NCBI GenBank assembly: GCA_036346225.1
Contig: JARFIW010001469.1
Span: 10,386,001-10,450,000 of the forward strand
Length of the DNA: 64,000 bases
DNA from: Platerodrilus igneus
Taxonomy: Eukaryota > Arthropoda > Insecta > Coleoptera > Lycidae
Direction: 5' to 3'
Part shown: in pieces, positions 59,501 to 62,335 of the stretch
Layout of the letters: each line of letters starts with the position of its first letter
Position numbering within the stretch: the stretch's first letter is position 1
The notes under the pieces: model-generated
What the model was told of the DNA's origin: nothing
Databases searched by the model: none
The model's input: the letters and a program-made list of their open reading frames with translations, nothing else
Program-made: the position numbers and the translations under genes

Positions 59501-61531
59501 ACATGGTAGTATCTTGGACCCTATACTCTTTGCTATTTTTATGTCAGATTTTCCAGAAATACTATCACCAGAATGCAAATATCATATGTATGCTTATGAT
59601 ATCCTACTTTGGTTCTAGTAATATTTCACCCATCAATGATGCAATGGCAAAACTGAATGAAAATTCTGTTGTAGTGGATAAATGAGTACACGACAATGGT
59701 CTTATCCTTAATACTAACAAAACTCTCGCATTACGTTGGTTCACAGGTAAACCATGTTAAATCTGAAGTTGAAAGGTCTCTAGATATCAAAATAAATGAT
59801 ACCGTAGTGACATTTAATAACTGTGTTAAATATTTAGGCCTTTCTTTTGACAAGCATCTTATGTTTGAAAATCATATTAATAAAAGAATTGGTTTGTGTT
59901 ATAGTAAAATGCGTACCTTTTACAGATACAAATTTCTGTTAAGCTCAAACATTACATGGAACTTATGTAATAGTGTTGTGTTGTGTCATATAGATTACTG
60001 TAGTGTACTTTACTATACATTTTTGCATGCTACTTAAGGCAGAGAATAAAAGTACTGCAGAATGTTGAACGTAACTAACACATAACACCATACTATAATT
60101 CTAAAAGTATTCTTAAATATGATAAACATACAAAACTTCTTCCAGCTACGTACAAATATGCTATAAAAGCCAAATGTAAACCAAACTACCTGTTTAAAGT
60201 AATACAAATCAAACCTACTCAGTAAATCATTAGTATTTATACACTACAATGATTACAGACCTGCCTAAGCAAAATACCAAAGAAATAACACTAATAATGT
60301 TTATATACATCTTTCAGATAACAAATGTACACTACCTGTTTGAAATCTAATAATATACAAATATTTACTCAACAAAGAAATTTGAATCATGTTATGCTTA
60401 TGTAGCATCTGTTTTAATAAACAAAGATAGTACACTATTTGACGAAACTAATAATAAAAATATATTTAGACTAAAATTTTATGATGTATTAATAAGGGAA
60501 CATCGACTCTCTTAAACTGACCTAGATGTTTTTTGTATTATGTATATATTCCTATATTTTGTATTTTATATTTATTGTTTTCATGTATTACTAAGGGAGG
60601 AATCTAAAATCAGCAGTGCCGAATTATATCCCTTTGGTACAAAACCAATAATGATTTATTAAAAACGAACATCCATCCATTGAAAATTATCTCTCATTTT
60701 TGCGACAACTCAACAATAATTTGAGCTATACTAATGCTCACTTGGAAGATTTAAATATGTATTTTTAAACACAAAGAATTTTTTTTGCGATATGCCAGTT
60801 TCGGTAGTTTAAATTATGAAACTTGTATTTAATATATTGGATATATAATCTGTAAATCATTGATAAAAGATTTTTTTAGGATAATGCAAATAAGGAAATT
60901 CAGTTAGGCGTAACATCGATAGGATTGGTAGTGTTCCAAAATAAAGTTAGGATAAATACATTTTCTTGGGCCAAAATCATGAAAATATCATTTAAGCGTA
61001 GACAATTTTATATACATTTATGTAGAGAACCCGTAAGTATCCTTTAATGTTTTATAGAAGTTTCACTTTGTTTTTGTTTCAGTCTGAATCGTATAATACT
61101 TCTTTAGGTTTTAATATGGAATCATACAGATCTTCCAAAACATTATGGAAAGCATGTGTAGAACATCATACATTCTTTCGATTACATTCACCAAAAGTAA
61201 AACGACGTTTTCCTTTTTCTTTTGGTTCTAAATTTTATTACTCAGGTCGTACTGAATTTCAAACTGTATCTGAAGTTAAACAGCGTGGTAAGATGGAAAG
61301 GAAATTTGTTAGATCACCTAGTAAATATTTGGTAAAATTGTTTTTGTTGTTAACCTATGACTTAATGTTGAATTTTTAGATTAAACAAAGTTTGGTGCCA
61401 TCACCTGTTGAAGAAAAGACAAAGGCTCCTGCAGCAGTTAGACCTACAAGGCTGTATGACAATAAGGTTACATCACTTGGAGTTAGAAAGCCAAGAAAAG
61501 CTTGGGAAGATGATCTACATATATCAGATGA
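11782..61531 (+). CDS. Ptpmeg: FERM-domain protein tyrosine phosphatase (Ptpmeg/PTPN4-like), 5' half
   Basis: The coding exons are 11782-12066, 12120-12336, 42563-42683, 42733-42820, 60880-61032, 61083-61331 and 61380-61531, joined in one open frame of 421 codons plus 2 nt. Residues about 15-330 form a FERM domain. Landmarks are ELAAARE and [17 protein letters not shown] (F1), RWLDPSK and [21 protein letters not shown] (F1/F2), [14 protein letters not shown] and [23 protein letters not shown] (F2), and [11 protein letters not shown] with [15 protein letters not shown] (F3). FVRSPSK near residue 366 is the FERM-adjacent segment. This order matches cytoskeleton-linked phosphatases of the PTPN3/PTPN4/Drosophila Ptpmeg group, whose FERM domain targets the enzyme to membranes. 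The PDZ and catalytic domains are not in the window. The coding exons themselves are intact. Confidence 0.95.
12120..12336 (+). CDS. Ptpmeg: Ptpmeg-like exon 2 of coding region
   Basis: Acceptor ttggtttcag/ and donor caat/gtaagt. It enters at phase 0 and leaves one base of the next codon. It encodes RWLDPSK through LLASYTVQ. The upstream intron is 53 bp. Confidence 0.95.
12444..14093. other. unassigned intronic sequence
   Basis: No gene, repeat partner or motif could be supported here. Short open frames (for example at 13556) lack recognisable features. Confidence 0.4.
14094..14378 (+). other. unrecognised 94-codon open frame upstream of BEL gag relic
   Basis: The frame is moderately basic ([17 protein letters not shown]) and richer in GC than its surroundings, so it might be old coding or LTR/leader sequence of the BEL relic that starts 340 bp downstream. 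No domain was recognised and no partner copy exists in the window. I would not call it a host gene. Confidence 0.25.
14720..15440 (+). pseudogene. BEL/Pao gag relic (DUF1759-type)
   Basis: The ATG at 14720 opens 146 codons ([18 protein letters not shown]...). A shift near 15095 moves into a second frame with [21 protein letters not shown] and [21 protein letters not shown]. This is the capsid-like gag core (F-G----ESFID-FDSLVH, KF-YL) shared by BEL/Pao elements. It is cut off at about 15430 by a GT-rich simple repeat, and no pol or LTR is attached. Gag packages element RNA. This copy is dead. Confidence 0.75.
15432..15590. repeat. (GT)n-rich simple repeat
   Basis: Imperfect GT/GC dinucleotide tract of about 160 bp. 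The His/Thr-rich minus-strand frames across it (15323-15674) are repeat artefacts. Confidence 0.95.
15591..15950. other. unassigned; short repeated ttttgctctgaaa motif
   Basis: A gctctgaaa phrase recurs at about 15591, 15630 and (as ttctgaaa) 15726 and 15845. No coding sequence was recognised. Confidence 0.35.
15951..15989. repeat. (TA)n microsatellite
   Basis: Pure TA run. Confidence 0.95.
16060..16290 (+). repeat. dispersed repeat, inverted partner at 56890-57120
   Basis: The block gtcttccgac-taactagg, ggtctattcctt and gtagagct recurs on the opposite strand at about 57040-57090. A further ccaccaagtcct block at 16204 matches 56945-56965 inverted. The copies are diverged and carry no coding sequence. 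Confidence 0.55.
16291..17406. other. unassigned intronic sequence
   Basis: Short open frames on both strands (16886-17152 minus, 17060-17305 plus) overlap each other and lack motifs. Nothing else was recognised. Confidence 0.35.
17407..17634 (+). CDS. unrecognised 75-codon ORF with compact gene layout
   Basis: I do not recognise this protein. It begins [12 protein letters not shown], contains one CxxC (residues 5-8), and is followed by a hydrophobic/aromatic stretch and a basic tail ([12 protein letters not shown]). The codons are clearly richer in G and C than all sequence around it. A tatttaa box lies directly before the ATG, and the stop is followed within about 35 bp by aataaa-type signals. 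It lies in the same direction as the host gene, inside its intron. It could be a nested gene, a retrocopy or an insert of foreign (for example viral) origin. No function is assigned. Confidence 0.35.
   Translation: MDLDCLKCNRKLAACFQSYILIQQARMADWLSPRPNDGVFPVEAFNQNAPANSYRRHRYLTIHRKLHIDTTLAYY
17733..17758. repeat. (TA)n microsatellite
   Basis: Pure TA run at the left edge of repeat copy B. Confidence 0.95.
17759..19905. repeat. 2-kb dispersed repeat, copy B
   Basis: It aligns with copy A (8503-10444) end to end: left end attgctgtg, right end ctaccctggtctaaat then gagtaatata. It carries about 130 bp near 17940-18070 that copy A lacks, and copy A has small insertions of its own. A TATA-like gggtatatatag patch near 18952 followed by agcctgtcggtcgg is conserved with 9548, so the repeat may contain a promoter. 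Read on the minus strand, ACGCCCAATTC near 17797 sits where copy A has TGGTGCCCAG. Confidence 0.75.
19948..20019 (+). tRNA. tRNA-like cloverleaf, probably a pseudogene or SINE head
   Basis: The 72-nt segment has an A-box (tagcataattggtaaacgc), a perfect 5-bp anticodon stem (cagtt/aactg) around loop ccggcaa, a 4-nt variable region, and a T-arm gcagg-ttcaaat-cctgt with B-box ggttcaaatcc. Loop position would give anticodon GGC, but position 33 is C instead of the near-universal T. The acceptor stem pairs only 5 of 7. It is best read as a decayed tRNA or the head of a tRNA-derived SINE. Confidence 0.5.
20161..20201. repeat. (TA)n microsatellite
   Basis: Pure TA run between the tRNA-like segment and the foldback element. 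Confidence 0.95.
20241..20560. mobile_element. 320-bp foldback (MITE-like) element
   Basis: Nearly the whole element is an inverted repeat. The left arm starts gtagtggttt and carries tgctggaggattaataagac. The right arm ends with the inverse, followed by acccactact. Arms span about 20241-20378 and 20417-20560 with a loop of about 40 nt. Both ends touch TA dinucleotides, consistent with TA target choice by a Tc1/mariner-type transposase acting in trans. It has no coding capacity. Confidence 0.8.
20561..20590. repeat. (TA)n microsatellite
   Basis: Pure TA run at the right end of the foldback element. Confidence 0.95.
20591..20880. repeat. repeat C: three degenerate units with PBS-like cores
   Basis: Starting right after (TA)n, three related units of about 60-75 bp follow, with cores at about 20610-20645 (cgagcccctactttgagctg), 20670-20707 (cattatttgggcgaccatat) and 20728-20770 (cgacgttgggctgtcttatt). 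Read on the minus strand each resembles TTGGcGCCCAAyGT, an LTR-element primer binding site. The layout resembles the left ends of copies A and B. A 76-codon frame at 20649-20879 runs through the units and is not credible as a gene. Confidence 0.45.
20881..21535. other. unassigned intronic sequence
   Basis: AT-rich; may belong to the same repeat as repeat C. Nothing codes. Confidence 0.35.
21536..21722. repeat. 30-bp minisatellite, about 5 units
   Basis: Units of the form ggacttagaaattgtagttt plus a pyrimidine run (tttccctc, gtcccccc, attttcccc, tttctccc). The last three full units are best conserved. Confidence 0.75.
21723..23244. other. unassigned intronic sequence
   Basis: No recognised gene. 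Two copies of a tttatatacaggg/ctttatctacaggg phrase (about 22367 and 22478), each followed by a tttactattta-like block, suggest a short tandem duplication of about 110 bp. Confidence 0.35.
23245..23650 (+). pseudogene. OTU-type cysteine protease domain relic
   Basis: The translated pieces carry hallmarks of the OTU fold. [21 protein letters not shown] (23274-23338) matches the DGNC nucleophile motif. [17 protein letters not shown] follows in another frame (about 23385-23435). [14 protein letters not shown] (about 23607-23648) matches the C-terminal block with the catalytic His. Known OTU proteins remove ubiquitin, and OTU domains are also carried by several transposon groups. At least two frameshifts separate the blocks, so it is dead. 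Whether it belonged to a mobile element or to the decayed gene just downstream is unresolved. Confidence 0.6.
23880..24770 (+). pseudogene. N-terminal part of a decayed gene of the PGKKD / HGKSPCD family
   Basis: Frameshifted pieces resemble an uncharacterised family found as multiple copies in many arthropods and other invertebrates. In order they are: a Cys-bearing N-terminus with [16 protein letters not shown] (about 24020-24080), an acidic stretch ([10 protein letters not shown], about 24210), a [21 protein letters not shown] segment (about 24370-24430), [24 protein letters not shown] (about 24530-24610), [10 protein letters not shown], and [13 protein letters not shown] (about 24718-24755). 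The last matches the family's SRxMPGKKD signature. It is followed at 24852 by the BEL LTR, and the C-terminal part reappears at 41090. The function of the family is not known to me. Confidence 0.6.
24847..24851. repeat. target site duplication cattg (left)
   Basis: Identical to 30493-30497 on the other side of the BEL element. Confidence 0.92.
24852..25254 (+). repeat. BEL 5' LTR (403 bp)
   Basis: Begins TGTTCAGTCTC and ends CGTGAACA. A tgg at 25259-25261 may open the primer binding site; the tRNA primer was not identified. Confidence 0.93.
25255..25730 (+). other. BEL untranslated leader
   Basis: 476 bp between the LTR and the gag ATG with no open frame of note. Confidence 0.7.
25731..27048 (+). 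pseudogene. BEL gag with zinc knuckles, frameshifted
   Basis: An intact 254-codon frame starts at ATG 25731. Residues 1-110 form a helical N-terminus. The DUF1759-type capsid core follows, with [38 protein letters not shown] and [10 protein letters not shown] stop near 26495 follows an A-rich run, and the frame resumes as [13 protein letters not shown] second shift precedes the nucleocapsid fingers [13 protein letters not shown] (about 26720-26760) and [16 protein letters not shown] (about 26875-26925). Gag forms the particle and binds RNA. The frame losses look like decay and not programmed shifts, since they fall inside conserved modules. Confidence 0.85.
27080..27700 (+). pseudogene. BEL aspartic protease region (DUF1758-type), frameshifted
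   Basis: Pieces in several frames follow the usual order: [24 protein letters not shown] (where functional elements have L-D-G/S), [21 protein letters not shown], then [21 protein letters not shown] and [11 protein letters not shown]. The loss of Gly after the catalytic Asp and the stop after it would inactivate the protease, which normally cleaves the polyprotein. Confidence 0.75.
27701..29104 (+). pseudogene. BEL reverse transcriptase and RNase H region
   Basis: The 414-codon frame 27726-28970 holds the Pao-type reverse transcriptase: [62 protein letters not shown] and the catalytic TYVDDLVTG (YVDD at 28389-28400, both Asp present). After a shift, [18 protein letters not shown] (about 28897-28950) begins RNase H, with [27 protein letters not shown] following. 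Reverse transcriptase copies element RNA, and RNase H removes the template. The catalytic core looks intact even though the polyprotein is interrupted downstream. Confidence 0.9.
29105..29965 (+). pseudogene. BEL RNase H tail and integrase zinc-binding domain, truncated
   Basis: [37 protein letters not shown] and [26 protein letters not shown] are standard Pao linker motifs. They are followed by [40 protein letters not shown] (the integrase H2C2 start) and then an abrupt divergence to a stop at 29965. The expected CxxC pair and the whole DDE catalytic core are absent, and only about 110 bp separate this stop from the polypurine tract. An internal deletion is the simplest explanation. Confidence 0.85.
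30089..30492 (+). repeat. BEL 3' LTR (404 bp)
   Basis: About 98% identical to the 5' LTR by eye. Ends CGTGAACA, followed by the target duplication. Confidence 0.93.
30493..30497. repeat. target site duplication cattg (right)
   Basis: Pairs with 24847-24851. Confidence 0.92.
30498..31645. other. unassigned segment between BEL and gypsy elements
   Basis: This should be the middle of whatever occupied the locus before the two insertions, but I could not recognise the central part of the PGKKD-type gene in it. No other coding motif was seen. Confidence 0.4.
31650..33449 (+). repeat. gypsy 5' LTR (1800 bp)
   Basis: Nearly identical to 38990-40780. It holds a degenerate tandem duplication (32131-32206 and 32250-32328, sharing gacatttgacgga-like and cttactaattgt-like blocks). 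Near its 3' end it contains an extra PBS-like ttggcgcccaa. The conserved LTR open frame seen in the 3' copy is interrupted here by a 2-nt difference near 32557. Confidence 0.92.
33450..33475 (+). promoter_or_regulatory. gypsy primer binding site
   Basis: tggcgcccaacgcgatcc begins 8 nt after the 5' LTR end and has the TGG start expected for pairing with a tRNA 3' CCA. The tRNA was not identified. Confidence 0.7.
33578..34991 (+). pseudogene. gypsy gag with CCHC zinc knuckles
   Basis: The frame 33578-34519 carries a gag. The start at 33620 ([20 protein letters not shown]) is more likely than 33578. Gag core: [41 protein letters not shown] and [14 protein letters not shown] at about residues 210-295. 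After a frameshift near 34490 the nucleocapsid part appears in frame 34724-34990, with [14 protein letters not shown] (perfect CX2CX4HX4C) and [14 protein letters not shown], where the His is replaced by Val. Gag packages genomic RNA. Confidence 0.85.
35000..38231 (+). pseudogene. gypsy pol: protease, RT, RNase H, integrase (frameshifted)
   Basis: Protease: [16 protein letters not shown] (about 35163). Reverse transcriptase: [55 protein letters not shown] and the catalytic [10 protein letters not shown] (YLDD at 36083-36094). RNase [38 protein letters not shown] and TDHHSL (about 36510-36740). Integrase: [12 protein letters not shown] plus CCKIC (zinc domain, about 37140-37245), [18 protein letters not shown] and [11 protein letters not shown], giving the D, D and E residues, then a C-terminal tail ending at 38231. 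Shifts occur near 35840, 36510, 37300 (with some loss before the first integrase Asp) and 37720. All catalytic residues I can check are present, so decay is recent. Confidence 0.92.
38232..38989 (+). other. gypsy 3' region between pol and LTR
   Basis: About 750 bp, T-rich on the + strand. A 141-codon + strand frame (38346-38771) is very hydrophobic, with several possible membrane segments. The overlapping minus-strand frame (38393-38797, 134 codons) is very basic (KKKKRGRK). Neither shows a recognisable domain, and T-richness alone would produce both. The polypurine tract (agggggaat) is at 38980-38988. Confidence 0.5.
38990..40780 (+). repeat. gypsy 3' LTR (1791 bp)
   Basis: Begins TGTAACGTGCATTTT and ends CCCCGAATAACGTAACA. 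It matches the 5' LTR with small indels (for example an 11-nt difference near 39350) and few substitutions. Confidence 0.92.
39728..40024 (+). other. 99-codon open frame inside the gypsy LTR
   Basis: The frame [20 protein letters not shown]...ends LSMLHSSVV. It begins just after a tttttatcag sequence that looks like a splice acceptor. The peptide is soluble-looking, with a Leu-rich amphipathic C-terminal half ([20 protein letters not shown]). In the 5' LTR the same frame is broken by a 2-nt difference. I do not recognise it. It could be an LTR-borne accessory ORF, a captured host exon, or chance. Confidence 0.3.
40785..41089. other. unassigned
   Basis: Short segment between the gypsy element and the C-terminal gene relic; no coding motif recognised. 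Confidence 0.35.
41090..41925 (+). pseudogene. C-terminal part of the decayed PGKKD / HGKSPCD family gene
   Basis: Pieces in order: [15 protein letters not shown] (about 41130), MDFSENTRY (about 41192), [27 protein letters not shown] (about 41218-41305), [45 protein letters not shown] (about 41385-41520), and [20 protein letters not shown] then [12 protein letters not shown] (about 41798-41912). These match the C-terminal half of the uncharacterised family whose PGKKD-bearing N-terminal part lies at 23880-24770, in the same direction. Removing the BEL and gypsy elements would leave about 1.6 kb between them, so both are probably one broken copy. Conserved Asp residues (DF-EN, SDG, PCD) could be a nuclease/transposase-like triad; that is conjecture. 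Confidence 0.7.
41926..42562. other. unassigned 3' end of the 30-kb intron
   Basis: AT-rich. Ends with tttctgtattttag before exon 3. No repeat partner seen. Confidence 0.5.
42563..42683 (+). CDS. Ptpmeg: Ptpmeg-like exon 3 of coding region
   Basis: Acceptor tgtattttag/, donor catag/gtaatg. It starts with two bases completing Ser and encodes [18 protein letters not shown]...KIAELHKLH, leaving AG of the next codon. Confidence 0.93.
42733..42820 (+). CDS. Ptpmeg: Ptpmeg-like exon 4 of coding region
   Basis: Acceptor ctttttgcag/, donor gcatgt/gtaagt. It encodes [20 protein letters not shown] and [10 protein letters not shown], the end of FERM lobe F2. The preceding intron is 49 bp. Confidence 0.94.
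43072..44033 (-). repeat. dispersed repeat Y, partner of 2428-3230
   Basis: It shares the left edge (aaaatgagcgttacattg) and the aatcacttaccctgaaag and gtcacagcaatcccttg blocks with repeat X. Read on the minus strand, tttggcgccctcagac near 43290 looks like a primer binding site following the conserved ggattgctgtgac, so this may be the 5' end of an LTR element pointing left. No gag is visible. Confidence 0.5.
44057..44447 (-). repeat. old BEL 3' LTR
   Basis: It aligns with 50784-51160. In minus sense it begins TGTCATGCTATAAACTAC and ends CACCGCTCA. Similarity is clear over the whole length with many substitutions and small indels. Confidence 0.8.
44880..46300 (-). pseudogene. old BEL reverse transcriptase / RNase H relic
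   Basis: In minus sense the pieces are [12 protein letters not shown] and [12 protein letters not shown] (about 45905-45820), [20 protein letters not shown] (about 45760-45690), [20 protein letters not shown] (about 45330-45275, RNase H), [21 protein letters not shown] (about 45220-45160), and [17 protein letters not shown] with [12 protein letters not shown] (about 45105-45000). The order matches Pao pol. The YVDD active site is not visible, and integrase is absent or beyond recognition. Confidence 0.8.
46337..46860 (-). pseudogene. old BEL protease-region relic
   Basis: In minus sense, [31 protein letters not shown] (the ALLDPGSQ-type active-site block) and [26 protein letters not shown], as in the [21 protein letters not shown] block of the younger BEL element. 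Frameshifts and stops are present. Confidence 0.75.
46900..47625 (-). pseudogene. old BEL gag, C-terminal part with zinc knuckle
   Basis: In minus sense, [16 protein letters not shown] and [10 protein letters not shown] continue the gag C-terminal helices. [20 protein letters not shown] (about 46985-46925) is a BEL-type nucleocapsid finger. It is separated from the rest of gag (49959-50655) by the nested hAT element. Confidence 0.72.
47626..49950 (-). mobile_element. decayed hAT transposon nested in BEL gag
   Basis: Probable ends TAGGGC...GCCCTA. The 8-bp flanks cttgcata (47618-47625) and gtcgtata (49951-49958) could be a diverged target duplication (5 of 8). Gag coding of the BEL element is recognisable on both sides, which fixes the insertion independently of the ends. 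An aaaccggttttcgaat palindrome-like motif lies near the left end. Confidence 0.65.
47877..49700 (-). pseudogene. hAT transposase relic with BED finger
   Basis: In minus sense, a BED-type zinc finger ([25 protein letters not shown]; about 49690-49560) is followed by KKFSITLDE (about 49235), [41 protein letters not shown] and [18 protein letters not shown] (about 49185-48985). Last comes the C-terminal dimerisation motif [20 protein letters not shown] (about 47975-47915). This is the catalytic-domain order of hAT transposases related to ZBED-type host proteins. It has many stops and frameshifts. Short + strand frames in the same place (such as 48414-48707) are shadows. Confidence 0.78.
49959..50655 (-). 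pseudogene. old BEL gag, N-terminal part
   Basis: In minus sense, [22 protein letters not shown] and [11 protein letters not shown] (about 50135-50030) match the DUF1759-type capsid core also present in the + strand BEL element. [16 protein letters not shown] follows, up to the hAT insertion. Further upstream (50655-50200) the helical N-terminus is frame-broken. Confidence 0.75.
50784..51160 (-). repeat. old BEL 5' LTR
   Basis: Partner of 44057-44447. In minus sense it begins TGTTATTTATATACTAG. Confidence 0.8.
51161..52911. other. unassigned intronic sequence
   Basis: No gene recognised. A short tandem phrase (caatcggagtcaaa / caatcgggaccaaa / caatcaggaccaaa) lies at about 52105-52150. Confidence 0.4.
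52912..52919. repeat. 8-bp target site duplication atatagac (left)
   Basis: Identical to 55287-55294. Confidence 0.92.
52920..55286 (+). mobile_element. hAT transposon with perfect 8-bp target duplication
   Basis: A 2367-bp element with terminal inverted repeats CAGGGGTTCTCAAACT and AGTTTGAGAACCACAG plus subterminal gcgaccccc repeats at both ends. The CAGNGGTTCTCAAAC terminus and 8-bp duplication are typical of hAT elements, and the matched atatagac flanks show that both ends are intact. It encodes one transposase with a few frameshifts. Confidence 0.93.
53299..55101 (+). pseudogene. hAT transposase (ZBED5/SCAND3-like), frameshifted
   Basis: Starts [18 protein letters not shown]. After a shift near 53350 comes a BED-like finger ([26 protein letters not shown], about 53433-53510). 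Then [42 protein letters not shown] and [17 protein letters not shown] (catalytic-domain start, about 53850-53900) follow. After a damaged stretch come [56 protein letters not shown] and a C-terminal hATC dimerisation block ([31 protein letters not shown]). The stop TAA is at 55099-55101. About four frameshifts are needed. The protein would excise and reinsert the element. Confidence 0.88.
55287..55294. repeat. 8-bp target site duplication atatagac (right)
   Basis: Pairs with 52912-52919. Confidence 0.92.
55295..56889. other. unassigned intronic sequence
   Basis: AT-rich, no coding motif or repeat partner found. Confidence 0.4.
56890..57120 (-). repeat. dispersed repeat, inverted partner of 16060-16290
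   Basis: gaatagacccctag and gtcggaaga match the earlier copy in reverse complement, and so does aggacttggtggtgctcc. The minus-strand open frame at 56841-57035 lies in it and has no motif. Confidence 0.55.
57121..58142. other. unassigned intronic sequence
   Basis: Nothing recognisable apart from weak LTR-like context to its right. Confidence 0.35.
58143..58457 (+). repeat. LTR-like fragment, partner of 3556-3830
   Basis: It shares ttttgacgttttctaatgaa-like, taatatggtattattt and acggacagtatctgtct-like blocks with the copy next to copia integrase. No internal element sequence is attached, so it may be a solo copia LTR fragment. Confidence 0.45.
58700..58900 (+). pseudogene. possible transposase N-terminal helix-turn-helix fragment
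   Basis: A 61-codon frame (58710-58895) with [20 protein letters not shown] and [13 protein letters not shown] resembles the N-terminal DNA-binding region of some Tc1/mariner-like proteins (motif ending in SxxTIxxIV). No catalytic domain follows, so the assignment is weak. Confidence 0.3.
58901..59219. other. unassigned
   Basis: An open frame of 122 codons (58901-59269) is Leu/Ile/Phe-rich and shows no domain. Confidence 0.3.
59220..60550 (+). pseudogene. non-LTR retrotransposon reverse transcriptase relic
   Basis: Frames in order show [25 protein letters not shown] (about 59272-59346), [31 protein letters not shown] with [20 protein letters not shown] (about 59425-59560), and [11 protein letters not shown] (59580-59610), where functional elements have YADD. 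Then [27 protein letters not shown] and [12 protein letters not shown] (about 59780-60020) follow. This is the reverse transcriptase and thumb of a jockey-like LINE. The second residue of the Asp pair survives (59598-59600), but the first is Tyr, and several frameshifts occur, so it is dead. The 3' limit is approximate. Confidence 0.8.
60551..60879. other. end of the 18-kb intron
   Basis: AT-rich. Ends in a T-run acceptor (gatttttttag) before exon 5. Confidence 0.5.
60880..61032 (+). CDS. Ptpmeg: Ptpmeg-like exon 5 of coding region
   Basis: Acceptor tttttttag/, donor gaaccc/gtaagt, 51 codons in phase 0. It encodes [20 protein letters not shown], then [20 protein letters not shown]. This is the start of the PH-like F3 lobe. 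Confidence 0.94.
61083..61331 (+). CDS. Ptpmeg: Ptpmeg-like exon 6 of coding region
   Basis: Acceptor ttttgtttcag/, donor tatttg/gtaaaa, 83 codons in phase 0. It encodes [20 protein letters not shown] and HHTFFRL, the end of FERM, then [15 protein letters not shown] and the FERM-adjacent FVRSPSK. The preceding intron is 50 bp. Confidence 0.95.
61380..61531 (+). CDS. Ptpmeg: Ptpmeg-like exon 7 of coding region
   Basis: Acceptor gaatttttag/, donor gatga/gttagt, 50 codons plus two bases. It encodes a low-complexity linker ([20 protein letters not shown]...[10 protein letters not shown]) between the FERM and PDZ parts, a region that varies in the family. The preceding intron is 48 bp. Confidence 0.85.
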
Positions 61532-62335
61532 GTTAGTATTATTGTATTGCATAAATTATTTTTGCTAAACTTTATATTATATAAAATGCTTTACTTTAGG
61601 CCAATGCATTGGCTGTGTCTGTCCTTTGATTTTGTGTTTTGTCTACAAACGAAATGTATGTGATTGAAAGAAATGGGTAAAGCTGGTAAGAGTGTGTAAT
61701 GTAGCATTCGCAATTTCTTCTTGAGCCGGATAGCTAGACAAGTGTGGTTAATTGATCAAGCAGCCAACTTGTTGTTAATTTTTGGTTGTTTGTGTGCAGT
61801 GAATATTTAACAAAAATATTATTGTAACGTCAATGAAAAAGTATTTTATTGCTCGAATTGTAATACGTATAGTTCATTTTACGGATCAATGGTGTGACAT
61901 CATATGCGCTAGATATTGCCATGTTGTCATACTGTTCAAATATATTCATTTTTTTAAATATTCGTTTTATATACATTATTGTTAAGAATTGCGCTTTTCC
62001 TACCCGGAAAAGGCTTTTTCGACTGCTACGTTGTTGGTAATTGATATATGTTAATTACTATTTTTGCTGCTGTGCCTACACAGTTCTACACGCAGCTTCC
62101 AAGACCTTGAATATAACAAGCCATGGTTTATATTCTTTATTATCTTTTTAACTAAAAATTACTATTTTCTATTTTTTGACAATGACAAAACCCGAATTTA
62201 TTTCAACACTCTTCTATTGGTCCCAAGCCCACTATAAAAAAAAAGACTGACTTTTCTCGTGTCGTGTCCACATGCTGAATATTATACATAAGTTTTAACA
62301 CTTATCTAACTCATGAAAATGAAAACATACCAAAG
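61532..62335. other. start of the next intron, unassigned
   Basis: Begins with donor gttagt. No repeat partner or coding motif was found. Confidence 0.5.

Larger units (their letters stand above)
42821..60879 (+). other. 18.1-kb intron of the Ptpmeg-like gene
   Basis: Donor gtaagt at 42821 and acceptor tttttttag ending at 60879, both phase 0. It contains an antisense BEL element with a nested hAT element, a second hAT element, a LINE and older repeats. Confidence 0.9.
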
